A DNA stretch of 64,000 nucleotides, from contig JAUILN010000023.1 of the NCBI GenBank assembly GCA_030432695.1, positions 1 through 64,000 on the forward strand, in the 5' to 3' direction. The stretch comes from a bacterium (lineage in GTDB: Bacteria > Planctomycetota > UBA1135 > UBA2386). The notes under the pieces are model-generated. The model was given only the letters and a program-made list of their open reading frames with translations, had not been told where the DNA came from and did no database searches. The position numbers and the translations under genes are program-made. This document shows, piece by piece, positions 16,500 through 25,245 of the stretch; positions within the stretch are counted from its first letter, which is position 1, and each line of letters starts with the position of its first letter.

Positions 16500-19400
16500 T
16501 CAGCGTGCCGCGCGGAGCGGGGTGAGTTCGACCTTGCGGAACTCCATGGCCGCGCCCTCGGACTGCAGGCAGATCGTGCCCGCCACCACCTCGCAGTCCC
16601 AGGCCTCGTTCTGGATCTCGCCGTTGACGACCAGCCGCACGTCGGGACCGTCGACCCAGATCTCGTAGCGATTCCACTCGCCGAGCGGCCGCTCGTTCGA
16701 TGGCCGGAGCTTCCGGGTGTGGCGGCCGTTGGTCCGGTCCGCGGCGACCCCCATCGGGAACTCGCCGATGTTCCAGAAGTCGCCGGCGTTCCGGTGCTCG
16801 AGCTGGGCTTCGATGCTGCGCGGCCAGACGGTGTCGGGGCCGGTCTTGCGCAGCAGCACTCCGCCATTGCCGGGTTGGCTGCCGGTGGGGAAGCGCCATT
16901 CGACCACCAGTCGGTAGCTCTCGTACTCGGCCGCGGTCTGCACGTAGCCCACCGGCCGCCCGCGGTTGGTGAGGATCCCGCCCTGGACCGACCAGACCTC
17001 CTCCATCGCGGTGCCGTCGGGGAAGAAGCCGCGCCAGCCGGCGAGCGACCGGCCGTCGAAGAGCTGCACGGGTTCACCGAGGCGCTCTGCCTCGAAGGGC
17101 GTGTGCTGCAGGAACGCCACCAGGTCGGCGAGGTCCTGGGCCTTCAGGGCCAGCGTCACCGTGTCGGGCATCAGCGAGATCGTCTGCACCTCCCGGCGCA
17201 CCACGTCTTCGGCATCGATCACGTGGCGTTGGCCGGCGGTGTCCTTGAGCACGATGCGCGGTCCGTCGGCCAGCACGAAGCCGTAGTGCAGGGCACCGGC
17301 CCCGGTCTCGATCACCTGGGCCTCATAGCCGAACGCGATCGCGGCGTTCGGGTTGAGGATCGCGTCGAGCAGGGCCGGGGCGTCGTACTTGGCGGCGATT
17401 CCGGTGAGGTCGGGGCCGAGGTCGCGACCCTGGCCGCGGTGGACGTGGCAGTTGGCGCACTGCGCGACCGGCGAGTGGAACACCGCGCGGCCGCGCACCG
17501 GATCGGCGTCGAGCGCCAGGATCTCGCGGACCGGCGGCAGCGCGGCCTGGCCGGAGCCGGGGCGCCGGAACTGCTCGCTGGCGAGCGTGCGGACCGAGAC
17601 GTCGGGGTTTCTGAAGATCGGTGCGGCGATGGCGTCGCGGAGGTCCTGTGGCAGCTTGCCCTGTGCGGCGAGCTGGACCAGCAGCAGACCGCCTTCGCGG
17701 TCGGCGCAGAGCTGCAGCGCGGCGTCGCGGCGCGCCGCCGCGGCTGCGTCGGCGTCGAGCAGCGTGGCGCGGGCGCGCTGGTACTCCGAGCGGTCCTCCG
17801 GCTCGGTGGCGCGGACCACGAAGCGCACCGAGGTCGCCGCGCCGTTCTGGGTGGTGCCGCCGTCGTCCGCGCCGACCACGCCGACCAGCCGGTCGTAGCC
17901 GGCCGGGATGCGCAGCGCCAGCCGCGCCGGGGCATGCACCCCGAAGCCGTGCGCGAAGCGTTGGCCACCGATCGCCAGCGGACCGCCGCCGGCGTTGCGG
18001 TCGCGGTTCAGTTCACCCCAACCGGTCTCGCCGAACGACAGCGGGCGGTCGTGCAGCGGCAGCGTGCCGGCCGGGCCGCGGAGTTCGAGGTCGCACCAGC
18101 TGGCCCAGTCGTGCGAGTAGCCGTCGCCGGCATCGTCGACCACGAGCCATAGGGTCCGCGCGCCGTCGCCGGGCAGCGCGACCTCGAGCGGCACCGCCGC
18201 GGCGCCGACCCGGAGCACGTCACTGCGCCAGAGCTCGCGGGCCGCGGCGGGATCGACCTCGGCGAGCGCGGCGCTGGCGAAGCCAGCCCAGGCGTCGTCG
18301 GCGTTGCGCCGCAGCCAGTGCTGGGCGGCGCCGCGCAGTTCGGTGGGGCCGCCCTCGGCGAGGGCCGACATCGCCTCGGCTGCGGCACGGGTCGGCACGA
18401 AGGCCAGTGCGGTCATCGCGCGGATTCGTTCCGCGGAGTCCAGCCGGGGGTCGAGTGCGCGGGCCAGGAGCGCCTGCACGGCGCCACCGGGATGGAGCCG
18501 CCAGACCACCTCGGCAAGCCAGGTCGGCCAGGCGCCGGGCGCGTCGGTGTGGCGCAGGATCAGCGCCGCGAACAGCTCCTCCTCCTTGCCCTCGGCGCCG
18601 AGGCCTAGCGCTTCGAGGCCGGTACGGTCTCCCGCGAGGTGTCGCTCCGCGAGCGTGATCAGCAGGGGGCCGCGCGTCGACCAGTCGCTGTCGCGCAGAC
18701 AGAGCGCAGCTTCGGCGCGCAGCGCGGCCGGCGTGCTTTCCATCTTGCAGACCGTCGCTGCGAGTTCGACTTCCGGCACGCCCGCCGCGCGCAGCGCGCG
18801 GAGCGCGGTGACCCGCAGCGCGGTCGGTTGCGCGGTGTCGGCCATCAGCTCCCGCACGACGTCGCGGGTCGGCGAGCTCGCGGCGAGCAGCCAGACGAGC
18901 CGCGGGCGAAGCACGCCCTTCGCGGTCTTCCACTCGCGCAGGAGCCGCGTGGTGACCGCCGCCTCGGGTGCCTCGCGCAGCCACTCCCACGCGCCGTAGC
19001 GGACATTCGGCGTCGGTGCCCGCAGCGCGGCGATCGGATCGGCGAAGGTCCCGTTCGGCACGCTCGGCGTCGTGCCCGGCGGCGCGAGCCGCAGGATCCG
19101 GCCGTAGGCCTCGCGGTCGCCGGCGCCGTGGCCACCGACGCCCGGGTCGTACCAGTCGGCGACGAACACCGAGCCATCGGGTCCGACCGCCACGTCGCTG
19201 GGTCGGAACCAGCGCGCGTGCGGGTCGGAGTCGGCGGCGAGGTCCGGCTCGATCAGGGTCTCGACCTCGTACGCGCAGCCTGCCGCATCGGGATGCTGCG
19301 GGTCGGCCACCGCGCGGTGCGCCCACACCAACCCGCGGCCGGCGTCGCAGTTCAGCGTGGTGCCGACGAAGCTCTCGGGCAGCAGGCCGCTCTCGTAGAC

Positions 19401-20381
19401 CGCCACGCCGGTCGGTCCGCCCGCGCCGTTGCGGAAGCCAGCGGGTGCGACGCCGGGATCGTCCTGGTGCCAGTGTGCGGCCCACACGTCCTGATCGGGC
19501 AAGCGGTCGGCGCGCCACATCCGGCTGCCGTCGGCCGAGCCATAGCCGTGGTTGCCGCCCTCGAGGAGACGCAGCGTGCGGCAGCATTGGTTGCCGTCGT
19601 CGTCGTTGTCGCTGAGCCACATCGCGCCGGTGGCGTCGAGCGCGACCTCGTAGGGGTTGCGGAAGTTGTGGGCCACCGGAGTGAGCCCGCCGCCGTCGGG
19701 GTCGAGGCGCAGCACCAGGCCCATGGTCCAGACCCGGCCGTCGTCGGAGCGGAGGCCCGGTTCGTTCGGGGCCGACTCGGGACCGCCGCTGCGGTAGCAG
19801 GAACCCGAGCGCAGCGTGAAGCCGTCGCGGTCCGTCACCACGTGCGGGCCGGCATTGCCGAGTGCGGTGTAGAGCCGGCCATCCGGTCCGAGCACCACCG
19901 AGTGCAGACCGTGGTCGTGGTCGCGGCCACCGAAGCCCTCGAGCAGGACCTCGCGCTGATCGGCCACGTCGTCGCCGTCGGTGTCGCGGTAGACGTAGAG
20001 CTTCGGCGAGCACGACACGTAGACCCGGTCGCCCAGCACCGCGATGCCGAGCGGCACCAGCAGTTCGGGGTCCTCCACGAAGACCTTCGACGAGTCGGCC
20101 ACCCCGTCGCCGTCGGTGTCCGCCAGGATCACCACCCGCTCGCCGTCGGGATGCTCGCGCCCGGGGTTGCGGCCGTTCCACTTGCGGTAGTTGACGCCTT
20201 CGGTCACCCACACCCGACCACGCGCATCGACGTCGATCGCGGTCGGGTTGTAGAGCTGCGGCGACTCGGCGAAGCGCGTGACGCGCAGTCCATCCGGGAC
20301 CCGGAAGCGGTCGGTGAGGTCGGGGTCCTGCGGGGCGGCGAGGGCGGGGAGCGCGAGCGCCGCGGCGAGGGTGGCGAGCAT
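16500..20381 (-). CDS. Large secreted PVC-type dehydrogenase with HEAT, NPCBM-like, cytochrome c and DUF1080-like domains
   Basis: A 1293-residue exported protein. After a signal peptide (LATLAAALALPALAAPQ) comes a six-bladed propeller of the membrane-bound dehydrogenase type (about 20-430), with NPTAIDVDARGRVWVTEGVN and repeated VLGPDGRLY and VAVGPDGSVFVADWYDPG blades. A helical HEAT-like part (about 450-680) follows, then an NPCBM-like sandwich with WDRDRN-type Gly/Asn turns (RFAHGFGVHAPARL). Next is a c-type heme site, CANCH, near residue 973, with a distal Met later, and a C-terminal DUF1080/LamG-like domain (LFDGRSLAGWRGFFPDG to the end). Planctomycetes carry many such proteins, probably for oxidising or cleaving complex sugars with electrons passed to heme. 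The substrate is unknown. A TACCAT hexamer lies 6 bases before the ATG. Confidence 0.9.
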   Translation of the reverse strand: MLATLAAALALPALAAPQDPDLTDRFRVPDGLRVTRFAESPQLYNPTAIDVDARGRVWVTEGVNYRKWNGRNPGREHPDGERVVILADTDGDGVADSSKVFVEDPELLVPLGIAVLGDRVYVSCSPKLYVYRDTDGDDVADQREVLLEGFGGRDHDHGLHSVVLGPDGRLYTALGNAGPHVVTDRDGFTLRSGSCYRSGGPESAPNEPGLRSDDGRVWTMGLVLRLDPDGGGLTPVAHNFRNPYEVALDATGAMWLSDNDDDGNQCCRTLRLLEGGNHGYGSADGSRMWRADRLPDQDVWAAHWHQDDPGVAPAGFRNGAGGPTGVAVYESGLLPESFVGTTLNCDAGRGLVWAHRAVADPQHPDAAGCAYEVETLIEPDLAADSDPHARWFRPSDVAVGPDGSVFVADWYDPGVGGHGAGDREAYGRILRLAPPGTTPSVPNGTFADPIAALRAPTPNVRYGAWEWLREAPEAAVTTRLLREWKTAKGVLRPRLVWLLAASSPTRDVVRELMADTAQPTALRVTALRALRAAGVPEVELAATVCKMESTPAALRAEAALCLRDSDWSTRGPLLITLAERHLAGDRTGLEALGLGAEGKEEELFAALILRHTDAPGAWPTWLAEVVWRLHPGGAVQALLARALDPRLDSAERIRAMTALAFVPTRAAAEAMSALAEGGPTELRGAAQHWLRRNADDAWAGFASAALAEVDPAAARELWRSDVLRVGAAAVPLEVALPGDGARTLWLVVDDAGDGYSHDWASWCDLELRGPAGTLPLHDRPLSFGETGWGELNRDRNAGGGPLAIGGQRFAHGFGVHAPARLALRIPAGYDRLVGVVGADDGGTTQNGAATSVRFVVRATEPEDRSEYQRARATLLDADAAAAARRDAALQLCADREGGLLLVQLAAQGKLPQDLRDAIAAPIFRNPDVSVRTLASEQFRRPGSGQAALPPVREILALDADPVRGRAVFHSPVAQCANCHVHRGQGRDLGPDLTGIAAKYDAPALLDAILNPNAAIAFGYEAQVIETGAGALHYGFVLADGPRIVLKDTAGQRHVIDAEDVVRREVQTISLMPDTVTLALKAQDLADLVAFLQHTPFEAERLGEPVQLFDGRSLAGWRGFFPDGTAMEEVWSVQGGILTNRGRPVGYVQTAAEYESYRLVVEWRFPTGSQPGNGGVLLRKTGPDTVWPRSIEAQLEHRNAGDFWNIGEFPMGVAADRTNGRHTRKLRPSNERPLGEWNRYEIWVDGPDVRLVVNGEIQNEAWDCEVVAGTICLQSEGAAMEFRKVELTPLRAAR

Positions 20382-20412
20382 GCGGGGATGGTAGCGACCT
20401 GCACCGCCGCGA

Positions 20413-23400
20413 TCAGCGCGACCTCCGATCTCCGAACACCGCGCGTACGGCTTCGAGGTCGTCGCGCAGCGTCGACCAGTCGGTCGGTCGGATGCGCACG
20501 ACTCCGTCGGTGCCGAGTGCGAGGACGCGGCGACCGTCGGGCGACAGTGCGAGGCGACGTGCGCCGGCCGGAAGCTCGATGGAGGCGAGGTCCGACCCGC
20601 CATCGTCAGCGCCGAGGCTCGCCAGCAGCAGCGTGCGGGAGCAGGTTGCTGCGACGATGAGGCGGCCGTCGGGTTTCAGGGCCAGGGCATCGGCACGGGC
20701 GCCCAGAGGTAGCCTCCAGGTTCGCGATGGTCCGGCACCTGCGAGGTGGACCTCGACCTCGTCGGCGGTGGGCCACGCGGTGCGGTCGGCGGCAAGCACG
20801 GTCATCGCGGCAGCCCGAGCATTGTCCGACGACGGCAGCGTGCGGATCAGTCGGTCGCCGTTGTTGGCGTCCCAGGGACTCAGCAGGACGCGGTCGTCGA
20901 GCTTCGAAACCAGGCCTTCCGCGCCGAGGTCGAGGATGCGCCGTTCCTCGACGCGTTCGACCCGGCCGGTCTGATGCCGTGAGCCACCTCGCCAGGCGTA
21001 CAGCGCACCGTCTGGTCGGACGAGGTGCAGCGTGTCACCGACGTAGCTGGCCGCGAGCGCGCGATCCGTCGCTGGTTCCGGCTGCGACCGTTCCGACTGC
21101 CGCCGGTCGATCCGGAACAGTCGGTCGTCGGCGGTCACGACTGCGATCCAGCGGCCGCTCGCCGCGACCGACACGCTGCGGATCGCCCCGTCGGGCGACG
21201 GTAGGTTCCAGGTGGATTGCACCACGTCGCCCGGCGCGCGGACCTCCACCCGCACCGGGTTGCCGATTCCGAGCGCCACGCTGCGGCCGTCGGGCAGCCA
21301 GGCGGCGGCCGCGATCCCGCCGGCGACGCGGAACTCCCACGGGAGTGCCACTGGCGCGAGCGACCAGATCCGTACCTCCCCGTCCTCGCTGCAGCTCGCC
21401 AGTCGGTTGCCATCGGGTGACAGGGCGAGGCGGCGCACGGTGGCCGCATGGCCGCGGACCCGGGCCTGCAGGGTGTGGCCGTCGCGGTCGGCGACCAGGA
21501 ATTCGCTCGGCCCGGCGTCGGCCTTCGCCGAGCGGACCGCAACGAAGAGCCGCTCCGCGGCGAACAGGACGTCGTGGCAGCTTCCGCCGAACGTGAGACT
21601 CCCGGTGCGGCGCGGTTCGCCGTCCAGCGCGAACACCTGGAGCGTCCCGTCGGCGCTGACCGCGGCGAGCCGTCCGGCTCCGGCGTCGAACATCAGGTCT
21701 TCGCCGGGACCCTTGAAGGTGCCGAGCGTCATCGGCTGTGGCGCGGTCGCGTCGAGGTCGACGAACTGCAGACCGTGGCCGGCGTCGAACCATGCGAGGC
21801 GCGCGGCGTCCCGAGCGAGGCGTAGGGCCTGGGGCGCGCGGCCCTCCACCGCCTGGTGCCGGAACAGGCTGTCGCCGCTCTGCACGTCGAACACCTGGAC
21901 GGTGCTGCCGAGCACGGCGCCGACCGCGCGGCCGTTGATCCCGAAACCGCTCGACCAGGCGAAGGCGCCCTCCCCGCGCAGCGCTCGGACCGGTGCGTCG
22001 GTGCGGATGGCCGGGTCCCACAGCCACAGTTCTCCGCTCCGGCCTTCGGCGGAGACGACCCGGCCACTCCGGGGATCGACGTCCACCGAGAAGACCCGGT
22101 CCTCGTGGCGCAAGGCCACCGGCGCGCCGGTCGGTTGCGTCCCGAGCGGGATCAGTCGCACTTCCCGCTCGTGCAGTGCCGCGAACGCGGTGGCGCCCGG
22201 TGTGAATGCCGGGTCGACGAACGGATCGAGTTCGCACTCGAGGTCGGCGACGATTCTCAGGTCGTCGCCGGCGAGGTGCAGGGTGTGGCCGTCGGCGTAC
22301 GCGACCAACAGTCCGCGGCCGTCGGGAGTGAACGCGAGCTGGTAGGCGAGGCCGGTGCGCGGATGCGCAGTGGCCCGGAGCCATAACGAGTCAGGCAGCC
22401 CCGACAGGATCTCGGTGGCATCGTGGAGCGCCCCGGCGCCGACCGGCGAGTCCTCGGGGATGTCGATGAGGAGGTCGAGCGCGCGCCAGGGATCGCGGTC
22501 CGCGGTCCTTGCCGCTTCCACCCGGATCTGGTTGCCCTCGCTCGCGGCGAGCGCGCGGCGGGTCTCGGCCAATGAGGTGCGGAGCTGTTCGGCGTCCGAC
22601 CGGGATCGCTCGGCCTCGCGAGCGTCGCGATGCGCTTCGCGCAGCGCGAACCCGGTGGTTCCGCCGGCAACCAGTAGGACCAGCAACAGGAGGCTGGCGG
22701 CTAGCGCGGGGCTGCGCCGGACCCACGCGGCACATTCTGCGAGGGCGCCGGTGCGGTGGGCCCGGACCACTCGCGCCTCGAGGAACGCCCGGATGTCGTC
22801 TGCGAACGCCGTGACGTCGGGGTAGCGGTCCGCCGGCTGGCGCGCCATCGCTCGGCGCTGGATTGCGGCGAGGGCACGGGGAGCGCGACGGTCGAGGCGG
22901 TTGATCGGGGTGGGGGGGCCCTCGCGTAGCGCGGCGAGGAGCTTGCGCTGGCTCGGCCGGCTCTCGCGGTCGAGGTAGGGGCGGATACCGGTGAGCAGCT
23001 CGTAGAGCATCGCGCCGAGCGCGTAGACGTCGGCCGCGGGCCCGACCCGTTCGACGTCACCGAAAGCCTGCTCCGGCGCCATGAAGCACGGCGTCCCGAG
23101 CACCGTGCCGTCCATCGTCACCAGCTCGCTCTCGCCGCGGTCCGGGCGGATCCGCAGGTCGTGGCGGTCGGGCGAGCCGAGCAGCTTGGCCAGGCCCCAG
23201 TCCATCACGTAGACCTCGCCGAACGCGCCGACCATCACGTTCGACGGCTTCAGGTCGCGATGCACCACGCCGCGGGAGTGGGCGTAGCCGACCGCGTCGC
23301 AGACCTTCAGGAGGATTTCGAGACCCCGTGCGAGGGTCGACTGACCGGCTCGGATCGCGTGGAACACCTGCTCGGCGGTCTGGCCGCGGACCAGTCGCAT

Positions 23401-23892
23401 CGAGAACCAAGGCCGCCCCATCGCGTCGATGCCGAGGTCGTGCAGCGGGACGATGTTCGGGTGTTCCAGCTTGCCGGTGATCAGGGCCTCGTCGAGGAAG
23501 CGTTCCAGCAGGGCCGCGTCGATCTCGGCGGGGCCACCGTCCTCCGCGGGTTCGCTCAGCGCGGTCTTGCGGGCCAGGTCACGGTCGAGGTCGGGATCGT
23601 GGATCCGGTCGACGACGCCCATCCCGCCGCGGGCGATCTCCTCGACGAACTCGTAGCGTTCGGCCGGCCCGCCGCCCTCGCGCAGCCGGTCGAGTCGCCG
23701 TTGGCTGCGGCTCTCGTGCTCGGTCAGGTGCCGGGCCTCGTCGAGCGCACGACGCAGCGCGCCCACGTGCTCGGGGTGCCGGGTCACGAACGCGGCAACC
23801 GCGGCCTGCTGAGCCTCGTCGTCGAGGTCGACGATCTCGAAGAGTTCGTCCTCGATCTCCTCGGGGAGTTCGCTGCTGTCGCTCACCGCCAC
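20413..23892 (-). CDS. Membrane Ser/Thr protein kinase with WD40-like C-terminus
   Basis: A 1159-residue Hanks-type kinase. The kinase domain (about 80-370) has the Gly loop EIARGGMGVVD, Lys109 in LARKTAL, the catalytic loop HRDLKPSN at 211-218, DWG at 231-233 in place of DFG (common in planctomycete kinases) and FMAPEQAF as the APE motif. One transmembrane helix follows (about 405-425, ALAASLLLLVLLVAGGTT), then a coiled coil (about 430-470) and WD40-like blades (about 500-1150) with recurrent LALSPDGRRVLA and RLASCSEDGEVRIW units. The propeller would lie outside the cytoplasm and sense or bind a partner. The GTG at 23892 is 9 bases after the regulator gene, which implies one transcript. Ordered motifs suggest an active enzyme. 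Confidence 0.92.
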   Translation of the reverse strand: MAVSDSSELPEEIEDELFEIVDLDDEAQQAAVAAFVTRHPEHVGALRRALDEARHLTEHESRSQRRLDRLREGGGPAERYEFVEEIARGGMGVVDRIHDPDLDRDLARKTALSEPAEDGGPAEIDAALLERFLDEALITGKLEHPNIVPLHDLGIDAMGRPWFSMRLVRGQTAEQVFHAIRAGQSTLARGLEILLKVCDAVGYAHSRGVVHRDLKPSNVMVGAFGEVYVMDWGLAKLLGSPDRHDLRIRPDRGESELVTMDGTVLGTPCFMAPEQAFGDVERVGPAADVYALGAMLYELLTGIRPYLDRESRPSQRKLLAALREGPPTPINRLDRRAPRALAAIQRRAMARQPADRYPDVTAFADDIRAFLEARVVRAHRTGALAECAAWVRRSPALAASLLLLVLLVAGGTTGFALREAHRDAREAERSRSDAEQLRTSLAETRRALAASEGNQIRVEAARTADRDPWRALDLLIDIPEDSPVGAGALHDATEILSGLPDSLWLRATAHPRTGLAYQLAFTPDGRGLLVAYADGHTLHLAGDDLRIVADLECELDPFVDPAFTPGATAFAALHEREVRLIPLGTQPTGAPVALRHEDRVFSVDVDPRSGRVVSAEGRSGELWLWDPAIRTDAPVRALRGEGAFAWSSGFGINGRAVGAVLGSTVQVFDVQSGDSLFRHQAVEGRAPQALRLARDAARLAWFDAGHGLQFVDLDATAPQPMTLGTFKGPGEDLMFDAGAGRLAAVSADGTLQVFALDGEPRRTGSLTFGGSCHDVLFAAERLFVAVRSAKADAGPSEFLVADRDGHTLQARVRGHAATVRRLALSPDGNRLASCSEDGEVRIWSLAPVALPWEFRVAGGIAAAAWLPDGRSVALGIGNPVRVEVRAPGDVVQSTWNLPSPDGAIRSVSVAASGRWIAVVTADDRLFRIDRRQSERSQPEPATDRALAASYVGDTLHLVRPDGALYAWRGGSRHQTGRVERVEERRILDLGAEGLVSKLDDRVLLSPWDANNGDRLIRTLPSSDNARAAAMTVLAADRTAWPTADEVEVHLAGAGPSRTWRLPLGARADALALKPDGRLIVAATCSRTLLLASLGADDGGSDLASIELPAGARRLALSPDGRRVLALGTDGVVRIRPTDWSTLRDDLEAVRAVFGDRRSR

Positions 23893-23901
23893 GGACCCCG
23901 C

Positions 23902-25146
23902 TCACGCGTCGACATCGCCGAATCCATAGCTCTCGACCTCGAGGTCGACGCCCTGGCGGCGCATGCATTCGGCCAGGGTGCGTTCGATGTAGTCGCGGTC
24001 GGCGGCATGTGGCGAGGTGTCGAGGTAGGCCTGGAAATGGCGGCCGGCGGCTTCGAACTGCTCGTCGAGCAGGAGGGTCTCGGCGAGGTTGAAGTGTGCA
24101 TCCGCGTAGGCCGGCTCGATCTCCAACGCCGTCTCGTAGGCGCGCACCGACTCGGTGATCCGACCGAGTTCGCTCAAGGCGTTGCCCAGGTTGTTCCAGG
24201 CCTCGACGTACTCCGGATCGATCTCCACCGCCTGCATGAAGCGCTGCGCGGCCTCGCCCACCAGGCCCAGCCCGATCAGCGCGTTGCCGAAGTTGAAGCA
24301 CACCTCGGCCTGTGGTCCGTCGGCGATCAGCGCCTGGTGGTAGGCGTGGACCGCGTCCTCCAGGCGGCCGGAATCCTCGGCGGCGACCCCGGCGACGAAC
24401 CACTCCTCGGCGCGGCGCGGACCTTCGCGGGTCGGGCGTTGCACGCGGGTCGATCGCAGCGGCAGCGGCTCGGGGCGCTGCGGCGCGTCGTCGGCGAAGG
24501 CGAAGCGCAGCTGGCCGGAAGGTTCGGCGAGCTGGCCCTCGGGCGTATGCACGACCACCAGGTTGCCGCCTTCCAGCAGGTCGAGCTGGTTCAGCCCGGT
24601 CTGCGCGTCGGGCATCCAACGCTCGAGCAGCCGCAGGTTGTTGCGGATCGCCCGGAGCGTGACGCCCTGGTCGAGCAGCGACTGGAGTGAGCGGGCTCGC
24701 GCCACCTCGGTGAAGTCGAACCAGCTCAGACGGCGCTCGACCCGACTCGGTCGCACCAGGCCCCGGCGAATCAGCGAGCGCAGTCGGCCGACCGGGATGT
24801 CGAGGACGCGGGCCAGCTGGCCGAGGGTGAACTGACGCTTGCCGTCGAGGCCCCCGGCGTCGAGTTCGGCCTCGCGCAGGAAGGTCGGCTCGTCGACGAT
24901 GCGGATCGGATGTCCCGCGGCCTCGAGGGCGCGGGCCCGTTCGAGGTCGCGGGTCAGATGGCCGTCGTTGCGCAGCGGCCAACCATCGAGGCCGATGACC
25001 AACAGGTCGGTCCGCTCGTCGACGTGCTCGGTCCAGGTGCCGCCGCGCGCCTCGATCTCGGCCACGACCGCGTCGCGGGTCCGTGAGGCGAGTCGGCCGG
25101 TCACCGCGATCCGGCGTCCGGCGAGGGTTGGCGCGCCAGCGTCCAT
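23902..25146 (-). CDS. BRCT-like / MerR-type HTH / TPR regulator
   Basis: A 414-residue protein with an uncommon domain order. Residues about 5-80 resemble a BRCT domain (LAGRRIAVTGRLASRTRDAV, ARGGTWTEHVDERTDLLV), as in NAD-dependent DNA ligase tails. Residues about 115-185 are a MerR-like helix-turn-helix (FTLGQLARVLDIPVGRLRSL, then a wing and RLSWFDFTEVARAR). The C-terminal half (about 265-400) has at least three TPR units such as AEVCFNFGNALIGLG, VEAWNNLGNALSELG and ADAHFNLAETLLLD. It probably binds DNA and partner proteins. It lies just before the membrane kinase, which may control it. The ATG follows TAGACT by 8 bases with no ribosome binding site. The BRCT assignment is from pattern only. 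Confidence 0.8.
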   Translation of the reverse strand: MDAGAPTLAGRRIAVTGRLASRTRDAVVAEIEARGGTWTEHVDERTDLLVIGLDGWPLRNDGHLTRDLERARALEAAGHPIRIVDEPTFLREAELDAGGLDGKRQFTLGQLARVLDIPVGRLRSLIRRGLVRPSRVERRLSWFDFTEVARARSLQSLLDQGVTLRAIRNNLRLLERWMPDAQTGLNQLDLLEGGNLVVVHTPEGQLAEPSGQLRFAFADDAPQRPEPLPLRSTRVQRPTREGPRRAEEWFVAGVAAEDSGRLEDAVHAYHQALIADGPQAEVCFNFGNALIGLGLVGEAAQRFMQAVEIDPEYVEAWNNLGNALSELGRITESVRAYETALEIEPAYADAHFNLAETLLLDEQFEAAGRHFQAYLDTSPHAADRDYIERTLAECMRRQGVDLEVESYGFGDVDA

Positions 25147-25154
25147 CGGCGCCG

Positions 25155-25160
25155 AGTCTA
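25155..25160 (-). promoter_or_regulatory. Candidate -10 hexamer TAGACT of a leaderless promoter
   Basis: On the minus strand TAGACT ends 8 bases before the ATG at 25146, with no Shine-Dalgarno sequence between them. It lies in the 99-base gap shared with the divergent hutF gene and would start the six-gene minus-strand run. Confidence 0.45.
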
Positions 25161-25245
25161 CCCGAAGGGGCTGGTCCGCCCGCGTGGCAAACCGGTGCCG
25201 GGTGGCGCTGGAACCGAGGGGACTTCGTGTAGCAAACTCCAGACG

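Noticed and set aside
25195..25245. Earlier start for hutF at 25195
   Set aside because: It adds 17 residues with no similarity to the family. The ATG at 25246 matches the usual start.
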